Positions 15,104 to 23,223 of a stretch of DNA of 30,630 bases are shown here, one piece after another. The stretch is from Anaerolineales bacterium (lineage in GTDB: Bacteria > Chloroflexota > Anaerolineae > Anaerolineales > UBA4823), in NCBI GenBank assembly GCA_016932955.1, contig JAFGBV010000022.1:1-30630 (forward strand). Reading direction: 5' to 3'. Under the pieces are notes generated by a model that ran no database searches, was not told the DNA's origin, and saw nothing but the letters and a program-made list of their open reading frames with translations. Every line of letters begins with the position of its first letter. Within the stretch, counting starts at the first letter, position 1. A program made the translations under genes and the position numbers.

Positions 15104-16162
15104 ATGAATCCATTCTTGGAACAGGTGAGAAAAAAGGGCAATCCGCTGATGGATGGCGAGCGGGTGACTTTCGTTTGGGAGGGGGAGAGCGCACCGACAT
15201 TGATGGGCGATTTCACGGATTGGGGGCGGGGCGAGGCGGCGAGTCTACACCAGGTTGCGCCAGGCACCTGGGTGTATGAGCTGGAATGCCCAATTGATGC
15301 GTACCTGGAGTACGCTTTCCAGGATGGCGAGAGGCGCTTCAATGATCCATATAACCCTTGCCGGACGTGGAACGGGATCAATGCTTATAACCATTATTTT
15401 TCAATGCCAGCAGTAAAGCACACACCGCTGGTGCGGCGCACGAAGGGCATTCCACAGGGGCGGGTGAGCACGCACCAGATCCGAGAGGCTTATTTCGCTT
15501 TCGGGCACCAGCGGATGGTACACCTTTACCAGCCAGCGGTGCAGGAGGCTGTGCCACTGGTGGTGGTTTGGGACGGGCGGGATTACCTGCGCCGGGCGCG
15601 CTTGGCGGTGATGGTGGATAACCTGATCGCACAGGGGCGCATTCGCCCTGTGACGCTGGCAATGGTGGAAAACGGCCGGGCAGCGCGTGCGGTTGAATAT
15701 GCTTGCAGCGATGCTACCCTTTTCACGCTGACGGATTGGGTTTTGCCGCTCGCCCGGCAGCACCTGAACTTGATCGATCTGGCTGAGGCGCCGGGGGCGT
15801 TTGGCGTGCTGGGTGCTTCGATGGGCGGGCTGATGGCGCTCTATACGGGGCTGCGTTTGCCGCAGATCTTTGGGAAGGTGCTCAGCCAGTCGGGAGCGTT
15901 TAGTTTTGACGAGTTTGACACGGTTGTCTTCGACCTGGCGCGCCGGACTGATCCGAAAGGCACGAAGATCTGGATGGATGTCGGGAAATATGATTTTCTC
16001 TACATCAAGGAAGCCAACCGGCGCATGAATGAGGTTTTGGCTGAGCAAGGGTACGACTATACGTTCCGCTGGTACAACTGCGGGCATAATTACACGGCAT
16101 GGCGGGATGAGATCTGGCGCGGGTTGGAGTTCCTCTTTGGCAACCAGGACACATCTGCCTGA
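15104..16162 (+). CDS. Esterase D-type hydrolase with glycogen-binding-like N-terminal domain
   Basis: About 352 residues without signal peptide. The first ~100 residues resemble the E-set/CBM48 domain of glycogen-processing enzymes and enterochelin esterases (VTFVWEGESAPTLMGDFTDW, then a YEYAF-type strand and a FNDPYNP turn). The rest is an alpha/beta-hydrolase of the putative esterase family: VVWDGRDYL, the NGRAARAVEYA segment, nucleophile Ser239 in GASMGG, and a likely catalytic His in YNCGHNYTAWR. Relatives cleave siderophore, acyl or sugar esters. Here the setting suggests deacylation of a modified glucan or maltodextrin, which is inference. ATG 15104 is preferred to GTG 15098 two codons earlier; the ribosome-binding site is weak. 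The gene lies 8 bases after the aminopeptidase stop. Confidence 0.88.
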   Translation: MNPFLEQVRKKGNPLMDGERVTFVWEGESAPTLMGDFTDWGRGEAASLHQVAPGTWVYELECPIDAYLEYAFQDGERRFNDPYNPCRTWNGINAYNHYFSMPAVKHTPLVRRTKGIPQGRVSTHQIREAYFAFGHQRMVHLYQPAVQEAVPLVVVWDGRDYLRRARLAVMVDNLIAQGRIRPVTLAMVENGRAARAVEYACSDATLFTLTDWVLPLARQHLNLIDLAEAPGAFGVLGASMGGLMALYTGLRLPQIFGKVLSQSGAFSFDEFDTVVFDLARRTDPKGTKIWMDVGKYDFLYIKEANRRMNEVLAEQGYDYTFRWYNCGHNYTAWRDEIWRGLEFLFGNQDTSA

Positions 16163-16181
16163 TCATTTGGAGGTATGTTTT

Positions 16182-17834
16182 ATGCACAATGTCACATCCT
16201 GGTTGAAACTAGGGCTTTTTCTTTTCCTGTTGGCGGCATGTGCGCCTTCTGGGCCAAAGGCTGTGCAGCCTGTTGAAGGGCTGCCACAGGGCACGGATGG
16301 CTTTGCCTGGTGGAACGACACCGTGTTCTACCAGATCTTCGTGCGCAGTTTTTATGACAGCAACGGTGATGGGATTGGGGATTTCAACGGGATCGTCGAA
16401 AAACTAGATTACCTGAATGACGGTGACCCGAAGACCAGCACAGACCTGGGCGTTACTGGCCTCTGGCTGATGCCGATCAATCCTTCTCCTTCCTACCACG
16501 GATATGATGTGGTGGATTATTATGGGGTCAATGAAGATTATGGCATGATGGATGATTTCAAGCGCTTGCTGGAAGAGGCACACAAGCATGGCATCCGCAT
16601 CATAATTGACCTGGTGCTGAACCACACTTCTTCGGAGCATCCCTGGTTCATCGAGGCGCGCGACAACCCGGAAGGGGAACGCTACGATTGGTACGTGTGG
16701 GCGGAGGAAGATCCAGGCTGGATTGGTCCATGGGGGCAGGAGGTATGGTACCCAACGATTGCTGGGTATTACTATGCGATTTTCTGGTCGAAGATGCCCG
16801 ACCTGAATTACACCAACCCAGCAGTGACGGCTGAGATGCAGGAAATTGCACGCTTCTGGCTGGAGGATGTTGGGGTGGATGGCTTCCGCTTGGATGCTGC
16901 CCGTCACTTAGTCGAGGAGGACCGCAACCAGGAGAACACAGACGCCACGCACACGTGGTGGGAGAATTTCCGCCTACATTATAAAGAGATCGATCCGCAT
17001 ACAATTACAGTGGGGGAGATCTGGACCTCAAATTATGCGGTGAAGGCGTATGTTGAGGGCGATGAGCTAGACCTGGCATTCAACTTTGACCTGGCAAGCT
17101 CGATCTTGAAGCATGTGAACAGCCGCAATGCGCGCGGGGTGCGGGATGCGCTAAAGATCACGGTTGGACTGTTTGAGCCAGGGATGTATGCTACCTTCTT
17201 GACTAACCATGATCAGGAACGGGTGATGTCGCAGTTCCGCGAGGATTGGCAAAAAGCCAGGCTGGCAGCGACCGTCCTGCTGACAATCCCAGGTGTGCCT
17301 TACATCTACTATGGCGAAGAGATTGGCATGATCGGCAAGAAGCCGGATGAGAAGATTCGCACGCCAATGCAATGGTCGGCTGAGGAATATGCGGGTTTCA
17401 GCAGTCATACGCCCTGGATGGCGATTTACAGTGACTATACAGAGAAGAATGTGGCTGCACAGTCGCAAGACCCTGCGTCGCTGCTTTCCCTGTATCGCGA
17501 CCTGATCCACCTGCGCAACGACCATGCTGCGCTAAGGGTGGGCGATTACATCCAACTGGATACAGCAAACGCCGATGTGCTGGCTTTCTTGCGCGTGACG
17601 GAGGAAGAGATCATCCTGGTGGCGATCAATTTTAGCGAGCAGGTGGCAACGGATTATACCCTCTCGCTGAAAGAAGGTCCCTTCAGCGAGAATTCGCCGG
17701 CATACCTGCTGTATGGCAGTGCGGAGGGCGGGTTGCCTGAGTTGACTGCCAACCAAGCAGGTGGCTTTACAGATTACCTGCCCGTTGCGGAGATCCCTGG
17801 CAGCGGCTGCATTATCCTGCAATTCTTGCCTTAA
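16182..17834 (+). CDS. Surface GH13 alpha-amylase lipoprotein
   Basis: A 550-residue lipoprotein (lipobox LAAC, Cys20) with the GH13 barrel starting at about residue 46 (VFYQIFVRSFYDSNGDGIGD, a calcium-site-like start). Catalytic regions are I DLVLNH (143-148), II GFRLDAARH with nucleophile Asp238, III VGEIWT with Glu279, and IV TNHDQER with Asp344. Region V is MPDLN (205-209), the form described as intermediate between neopullulanase and oligo-1,6-glucosidase groups. The anchor places it outside the membrane, where it can cut polymeric or oligomeric alpha-glucan before uptake. TTGGAGG (16167-16173) precedes the ATG. The in-frame extension upstream to 16029 overlaps the esterase gene and lacks a signal peptide, so it is rejected. 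Confidence 0.93.
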   Translation: MHNVTSWLKLGLFLFLLAACAPSGPKAVQPVEGLPQGTDGFAWWNDTVFYQIFVRSFYDSNGDGIGDFNGIVEKLDYLNDGDPKTSTDLGVTGLWLMPINPSPSYHGYDVVDYYGVNEDYGMMDDFKRLLEEAHKHGIRIIIDLVLNHTSSEHPWFIEARDNPEGERYDWYVWAEEDPGWIGPWGQEVWYPTIAGYYYAIFWSKMPDLNYTNPAVTAEMQEIARFWLEDVGVDGFRLDAARHLVEEDRNQENTDATHTWWENFRLHYKEIDPHTITVGEIWTSNYAVKAYVEGDELDLAFNFDLASSILKHVNSRNARGVRDALKITVGLFEPGMYATFLTNHDQERVMSQFREDWQKARLAATVLLTIPGVPYIYYGEEIGMIGKKPDEKIRTPMQWSAEEYAGFSSHTPWMAIYSDYTEKNVAAQSQDPASLLSLYRDLIHLRNDHAALRVGDYIQLDTANADVLAFLRVTEEEIILVAINFSEQVATDYTLSLKEGPFSENSPAYLLYGSAEGGLPELTANQAGGFTDYLPVAEIPGSGCIILQFLP

Positions 17835-17845
17835 CCATAGGAAAC

Positions 17846-20005
17846 GTGAGAATAGACTGGCGCTCTGTCTGGACACGCCCACGGATTGTGGTTGCGGTCA
17901 CACTGCTGGGACTTGCCTTGCGATTGTGGGCAGCCTGGCAGCTTCCGGTGGATTTTGATGAGCCGGTTTATGTGGATGCGGCTTACCAATATGCCGAGAT
18001 GCTGCGAGCGGGGGATATTCAGGGGATCATAGACTTTCGCCAGAACAGCGAGCACCCCCCCTTGGTCAAACTACTGTATGGGGGAGTGTTATCTGTGATG
18101 GGTCAATACGTCACCTGGGAGGGGGCGCTGACCATGGCGCGCCTGGTATCGGCTCTCTTTGGCACCCTGGCGGTACTCGTGGTGGCGACGTTTGACCCAC
18201 TGGCAGGTGGACTTTTGGCGGTGCAGACGCTGGTTTTGAAGTATACCAGCCAGGCATACCTGGAAGCGTTGCCGCTGTTCACCATGCTATTGGCAGTATT
18301 CACGCTACGGCGCACAGCAAAGCGTGAGGGGGCAACCATACTGGATGCAGCGCAAACTCGACTGGATGGCTGGTTCTGGATATCAGCGCTGGCACTGGGG
18401 CTGACGGCGGCGGGGAAGTTCAGCTACTTCCCGATCTTGCTGGTGATCCTCTACGTGGCAGTGTGGGAGAAACGCTTGCGCTGGTGGGAGATCGGTATCT
18501 ATCTGGGAGTTGCCGCGCTTGTGTTTTGGATTTTCGATCCGGCTTTGTGGCGCGACCCTATTGGACGCCTGCAGGAAACGGTCACCTTCCATGTTCAGTA
18601 CTCGCAAGGGGCGCATGTGGAAGAGGTGGGCTATCCCTGGTACCAACCCTGGCTGTGGGTTTCGCGCTCGTGGGGCTTTGTCTGGCATCCTGACATGGTG
18701 TTCTATATGGGGTTTGATGGGCTGATCTTTCTGTTTGCTCTGCCGGGAGTGTGGCGAGAGCGCAAACGACTGAGTTGGGTGGTGGCATGGTGGGGGGTGG
18801 GGATGTTGTTCTTGCTGCTGTGGCCTACACGCTGGCCGCAGTATACATTGGTGGTGCTCCCGGCTTACTGCCTGCTTGCTGCGCCAACTGCTACAGCAGC
18901 TTACCGCTGGCTGAAGGAACAGAATGCGTATTGGGATTGGCTGCAAAATGTGCTGCCGAAGCCATCGCGCCGTTTCGTGCTGGTTGCTTTGAGTCTGGTG
19001 GGCTTATTGGTGCTGGCCAGTGCGGCCAATATTGTACTTGTCAGCATCAACCGCCTGGGATGGTCGCATCTGACGGCAGAGAATTCTCGCTTGCCCAGCA
19101 ATACGGTTTATGATCTGTTAGCGCTGCATGATGGCGGCATGTTGGTGGCGTCGGATAACGGTGCGGCGCTTTATCAGGAGGCGGGAGAAAATGATATCAC
19201 TGCCCAATGGGAAGTATTTGACACTTCTAATTCCACTTTGCCCGACCGGCGGGTGTTGGCATTGGCACAGGATACAACCGGCGTGCTGTGGTTTGGGACG
19301 GCGCGGGGATTGGCAAGCTGGGATGGCGAGAACTGGGAGGTGCACCAGCCCGGGGGGGATAGGCGCAGTATTGACCAGGTGAATGCTTTGGCGGTGGATC
19401 GCCAGGGCAGGTTGTGGGTGGGGAGCAATTCGGGGGCTGCAGTGTACGATGGTCAATCGTGGGCAACTTTCACGGTGGGTAACTCGGGCTTGCTGGATTA
19501 TGCGGTCTTTTGCCTGGCGGTTGAGCCAAGACCCAGCGGGGATGTGATCTGGTTTGGCTCGCTGAGTGGGGTGGCTTCATATGACATTGCTGCGGATGTG
19601 TGGCAGAGTTACAGCGCAGCAGATGTTGAGCTGGGTTGGGGAGGTGTGGCAGATGTGCTGGTGGATACAAGCGGCGGGGTATGGGTGGCTACCCTGGGCG
19701 GCGGGTTGAGCCGCTGGGACGGCGAGGGCTGGTCTTACCTGCGGGCGAGCAACTCGGATCTGCCATATAACACGGTGCAGGAAATCGCCGAAAATGCCCC
19801 CGGCAGTTTTTGGATCAGCGTTGCCCTGCCGAATGAGACGGGCGGTGTGCTGACGCATTACGAAGATGGTATATGGCGTACTTATAATCCCAGCCTGAGC
19901 GGATACTCTGGTGCGGAGACATTGGCAATTGCCCAGGATAGCAGCGGCCGTCTGTGGTTTGCGACGCGCACGGGCGGGATCGACCTTTACCAACCGCGCC
20001 GTTAA
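17846..20005 (+). CDS. GT-C (PMT/ArnT-like) membrane protein fused to a seven-bladed propeller
   Basis: A 719-residue protein with a GTG start 11 bases after the amylase stop. Residues 1-410 are a polytopic membrane domain with PMT_2/GT39-type hallmarks: the Asp38-Glu39 pair in DFDEPVYV after helix 1, and Glu69-His70-Pro71-Pro72 in NSEHPPLVKLL. Such enzymes transfer a sugar from a lipid-linked donor to a target on the outside. Residues ~415-719 form a soluble domain made of seven repeats with the pattern (x)LA-x-D-x-G-(x)-[LV]-W-[FV]-[GA]-[ST]-x2-G, i.e. two-component-regulator-type propeller blades, with no histidine-kinase domain. Seven blades can be counted, including the first. The propeller should face outside, where it could bind a glycan. 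Neither the donor nor acceptor is known. Confidence 0.85.
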   Translation: MRIDWRSVWTRPRIVVAVTLLGLALRLWAAWQLPVDFDEPVYVDAAYQYAEMLRAGDIQGIIDFRQNSEHPPLVKLLYGGVLSVMGQYVTWEGALTMARLVSALFGTLAVLVVATFDPLAGGLLAVQTLVLKYTSQAYLEALPLFTMLLAVFTLRRTAKREGATILDAAQTRLDGWFWISALALGLTAAGKFSYFPILLVILYVAVWEKRLRWWEIGIYLGVAALVFWIFDPALWRDPIGRLQETVTFHVQYSQGAHVEEVGYPWYQPWLWVSRSWGFVWHPDMVFYMGFDGLIFLFALPGVWRERKRLSWVVAWWGVGMLFLLLWPTRWPQYTLVVLPAYCLLAAPTATAAYRWLKEQNAYWDWLQNVLPKPSRRFVLVALSLVGLLVLASAANIVLVSINRLGWSHLTAENSRLPSNTVYDLLALHDGGMLVASDNGAALYQEAGENDITAQWEVFDTSNSTLPDRRVLALAQDTTGVLWFGTARGLASWDGENWEVHQPGGDRRSIDQVNALAVDRQGRLWVGSNSGAAVYDGQSWATFTVGNSGLLDYAVFCLAVEPRPSGDVIWFGSLSGVASYDIAADVWQSYSAADVELGWGGVADVLVDTSGGVWVATLGGGLSRWDGEGWSYLRASNSDLPYNTVQEIAENAPGSFWISVALPNETGGVLTHYEDGIWRTYNPSLSGYSGAETLAIAQDSSGRLWFATRTGGIDLYQPRR

Positions 20006-20068
20006 GGGTATGATTATTAGCCCATCACCAGACTCGCAGAAGGGATCACTCAAGAGAAGGAGATAACC

Positions 20069-23000
20069 ATGAAACAGCGACTATTTGCTCTTTTAAATCT
20101 ATTGATTATCCTATCGTTGGCGCTCTCTGCCTGCGGGAAGGCAACCGAAACCCCGGCACCCAGTGAGCCGACGGAGGTGGTGGTTAAGCCTACAGAAGTT
20201 GCGCCAAGCGAGGAACCAATTTACCTGGCAATCATCTGGCACCAGCATCAACCGGTATATTTTAAAGACCCTGAGACAGGCATTTATTCCAAGCCCTGGG
20301 TGCGTGTGCACGCGACCAAGGACTATGTGGACATGGCGGCTATTCTCAAGAAGTTTCCCAATATTCACGTTACTTTCAACCTGACTCCTTCTCTGATTCG
20401 CCAACTGGACGACCTGGAAGGGGGAGCAAAGGATCTGTATTGGGTGACAGCTGAGACGCCAGCAGACCAACTTACCGATGAACAGCAGCAGTTCCTGCTG
20501 GATCGTTTCTTTGACACCAACCGCAAGATCATTGCTCGCTTCCCGCGCTACCAGGAGCTGTTGGAAAAACGCGAGGCGGGCGAGGCATATACCACTCAGG
20601 ATTACCTGGACCTGCAAATCCTGTTCAATCTGGCTTGGGTGGATCCAGATTGGCTGGCTGAGGAACCGCTGGCGGGGTTGGTTGCCAAGGGGGCTAACTT
20701 CTCCGAGGAAGATAAGCAGGTGCTGTTCGCAGAGCATGCACGCCTGATTTCTGAGGTGATTCCGGTGCATCGCGAGCTACAAGATGCGGGGCAAATCGAG
20801 GTAACGATGACACCCTTTGCGCATCCTATCCTCCCGCTGCTGGTGAGCACGGATCTGGCGCTGGAAGCCATGCCGGGGATGGATAAGCCAGGAAAAACAT
20901 TCACCTATGGGAATGATGCAGTTGCACATCTGCAGTTGGGCGTTGCGTTGTACGAGGAGCATTTTGGCCAGCCGCCGCGGGGGATGTGGCCAGCAGAAGG
21001 TTCGGTGTCGCAGGAGATCGTGAGCATGGTTTCAAAGGCAGGTATCCAGTGGATGGCTTCGGATGAGGGTGTGCTGGCAGCCAGCCTGGGGATGACGAGC
21101 TTTGTGCGCGATCCGCGCGAGGTGGTTACAGATCCAGACGTGCTTTACCGCCCATACTATGTGCAGGGGCTGCAGGGTGAGCCAGTGGCGATTGTCTTTC
21201 GCGATGTCGTGATCTCGGACAAGGTCGGTTTCACCTACTCTGGGTTGAGCGGTACAGCGGCGGCAGAGGATTTTGTGCGCCGTATTCATGAGATTCGTGA
21301 AGCGTTGATCGAGGAAGGGACAGAAGGCCCCCACCTGGTCTCGGTGATCCTGGATGGCGAGAATGCCTGGGAGTATTACGAGAATGACGGTAAGGAATTC
21401 CTGAATACACTCTACCAATTGCTCAGTGAGGATCCCCTGATCAAGACGGTGACCCCGAGTGAGTTTCTGGTGATTGCCCCCGAACAGCCGATGATCGACG
21501 ATTTGTGGGCGGGATCGTGGATCAGCCATGATTTTTCTACCTGGATTGGAGAATCTGAAGAGAATATTGCCTGGGAATACCTGGCGACCACGCGTGAAAT
21601 GCTGCAAAAATATGAAACGGGCGTGCGCACAGCTACACCGGAAGCAATTGAGGCTGCAAAGACTTATATGTATATTGCTGAGGGATCGGACTGGTTCTGG
21701 TGGTATGGGGCTGACCAGAACTCGGGCAATGACGAATCATTCGACCAGCAGTTCCGCGATACGCTGAAGCAAGTGTATGTATTGCTGGGCGAGGAGCCGC
21801 CAGCCTTCCTGCAGGTGCCGGTGATTCCGCTACAGGCGGTGGCTGCCGATCAGGCTTCCTCAGGCTTGGTGGCACCGACTGTGGATGGCCTGCTCAACGA
21901 GGGGGAGTGGGATGCGGGCGGAGTCTACCAGGCTTCGGGCGGGGTGATGGCCTCTGCAATGCCCTACTTTTCTAATGTGACATATGGCTTTGACGCGAAA
22001 AACCTGTATATTGCTGTGGCTGCAGACGAAGATTACAGAAGCCTCAGTGGAGAATACATGCTGGAGTTCTATACCACTGCATCGAGCGGAGCATCGAATA
22101 ATTTTAGCCGCAATGGCACACTACTTGGTTTCCCGGCGCAGCGCATGATCGAAGTTAAGATTGTTGAAGGTGCGGTGACAGAATCCAGCCTGTACAGTGC
22201 AATGGGGGATGAGACATGGGCTGATCCCGTGTCATTGCAGATGGCAACGCTGGTGGATGTTCTGGAAGTTGCTATCCCTCTAGAATTGCTGGATGGTCCT
22301 GATACAGGCGATCGCATCAGCCTGCGGGCGATCCATGTTGAGCCGTTATCAGGGCTGGAGGGGTCTGTCGATACAGACCAGTTGCCTGGCAGCGGTCCGG
22401 CAGTGGTTGCCGTACCTGACCTGGGCACGATGACGATCTTGCTGGATATCACGGACCCCGAGCGGGATGATTACGGTCCTGGAACCTATGTATACCCTAC
22501 GGATGGTGTATTTGGCTCCGGCTGTTATGACATCCTGAATTTCCAAGTGGGATATGATGATGAAAATGTGATCTTTAAGTTCACCATGCGCGGCCCGGTG
22601 GAGAATGCATGGGGTTCACCAAATGGCTTATCCGTTCAGACTTTCGATATCTACATCGATAAAGATGGCGATGGGCAGGGAGGGGACGCCTTCCTGCCGG
22701 GACGTAACCTGGCGCTTCAGGAGGGGTACGCCTGGGATTATGCCATTACTGCTGAAGGCTGGAATCCCGGCATCTTTACGCCCAGTGCTGAGGGCCCGCA
22801 ATCAGTTGCTGGTGCCAGCGATTTCACCATCCTGGCTGATCCAGGTCAGCAGAAAGTGACGATCCGCATCCCGAAAACGATCCTGGGCGATGATCCTGAG
22901 AACTGGCGCTATGCGGTGATGGTGCTCAGCCAGGAAGGGTACCCCAGCGGCGGTGTGATGCGGGTGCGGGATGTGACCCCGGCGGCGGAGCAGTGGCGGA

Positions 23001-23173
23001 TTGGCGGCGCCCCGGCAGGAGCCACCAACCACACGCGGGTGATGGACCTGGTGTGGGCAGAGGCAGGTCAGCAAGAAGGTTGGCTCAGCGATTTCGCCCC
23101 CTCCAGCGCTGCGCAATCTGAGCTGACGGCGGCTGACTTCGCCAGGGTGCCGATGCTGGAAGTGCCTAAATAG
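20069..23173 (+). CDS. Surface GH57 lipoprotein (amylopullulanase-like) with glucodextranase C-type domain
   Basis: A 1034-residue lipoprotein (lipobox LSAC, Cys22) with a Pro/Glu/Thr linker to about residue 50. The GH57 catalytic domain shows motif 1 HQHQP (58-62), TPFAHPILPLL (~248-258), motif 3 GMWPAEGSVS with presumed nucleophile Glu310, and motif 4 VILDGENAWEYY with presumed acid/base Asp429. The C-terminal part contains a beta-rich module (~600-790) and a module like the C-terminal domain of glucodextranase and archaeal amylopullulanases (~795-1010: DITDPERDDYGPGTYVYPTD). Family members cut alpha-1,4 and often alpha-1,6 bonds in starch or pullulan. AAGGAGAT lies 6 bases before the ATG. 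Being membrane-anchored outside, it probably works with the GH13 lipoprotein encoded upstream. Confidence 0.93.
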   Translation: MKQRLFALLNLLIILSLALSACGKATETPAPSEPTEVVVKPTEVAPSEEPIYLAIIWHQHQPVYFKDPETGIYSKPWVRVHATKDYVDMAAILKKFPNIHVTFNLTPSLIRQLDDLEGGAKDLYWVTAETPADQLTDEQQQFLLDRFFDTNRKIIARFPRYQELLEKREAGEAYTTQDYLDLQILFNLAWVDPDWLAEEPLAGLVAKGANFSEEDKQVLFAEHARLISEVIPVHRELQDAGQIEVTMTPFAHPILPLLVSTDLALEAMPGMDKPGKTFTYGNDAVAHLQLGVALYEEHFGQPPRGMWPAEGSVSQEIVSMVSKAGIQWMASDEGVLAASLGMTSFVRDPREVVTDPDVLYRPYYVQGLQGEPVAIVFRDVVISDKVGFTYSGLSGTAAAEDFVRRIHEIREALIEEGTEGPHLVSVILDGENAWEYYENDGKEFLNTLYQLLSEDPLIKTVTPSEFLVIAPEQPMIDDLWAGSWISHDFSTWIGESEENIAWEYLATTREMLQKYETGVRTATPEAIEAAKTYMYIAEGSDWFWWYGADQNSGNDESFDQQFRDTLKQVYVLLGEEPPAFLQVPVIPLQAVAADQASSGLVAPTVDGLLNEGEWDAGGVYQASGGVMASAMPYFSNVTYGFDAKNLYIAVAADEDYRSLSGEYMLEFYTTASSGASNNFSRNGTLLGFPAQRMIEVKIVEGAVTESSLYSAMGDETWADPVSLQMATLVDVLEVAIPLELLDGPDTGDRISLRAIHVEPLSGLEGSVDTDQLPGSGPAVVAVPDLGTMTILLDITDPERDDYGPGTYVYPTDGVFGSGCYDILNFQVGYDDENVIFKFTMRGPVENAWGSPNGLSVQTFDIYIDKDGDGQGGDAFLPGRNLALQEGYAWDYAITAEGWNPGIFTPSAEGPQSVAGASDFTILADPGQQKVTIRIPKTILGDDPENWRYAVMVLSQEGYPSGGVMRVRDVTPAAEQWRIGGAPAGATNHTRVMDLVWAEAGQQEGWLSDFAPSSAAQSELTAADFARVPMLEVPK

Positions 23174-23178
23174 GGACT

Positions 23179-23217
23179 TGCTTATTGTTAGGTAGGTGAT
23201 CTACTGACCAGTAAGCA
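23179..23217 (+). terminator. Weak hairpin after the GH57 gene
   Basis: A 9-bp stem with one G-U pair (23179-23187 and 23209-23217) and a 21-nt loop occupies most of the gap before the second binding-protein gene. No T-tract follows. It could be a 3' stability element or chance. Confidence 0.25.
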
Positions 23218-23223
23218 GAGTGG

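Noticed and set aside
16029..16181. N-terminal extension of the surface GH13 gene
   Set aside because: It overlaps the esterase gene in another frame, and the lipoprotein signal with a good ribosome-binding site begins at 16182.
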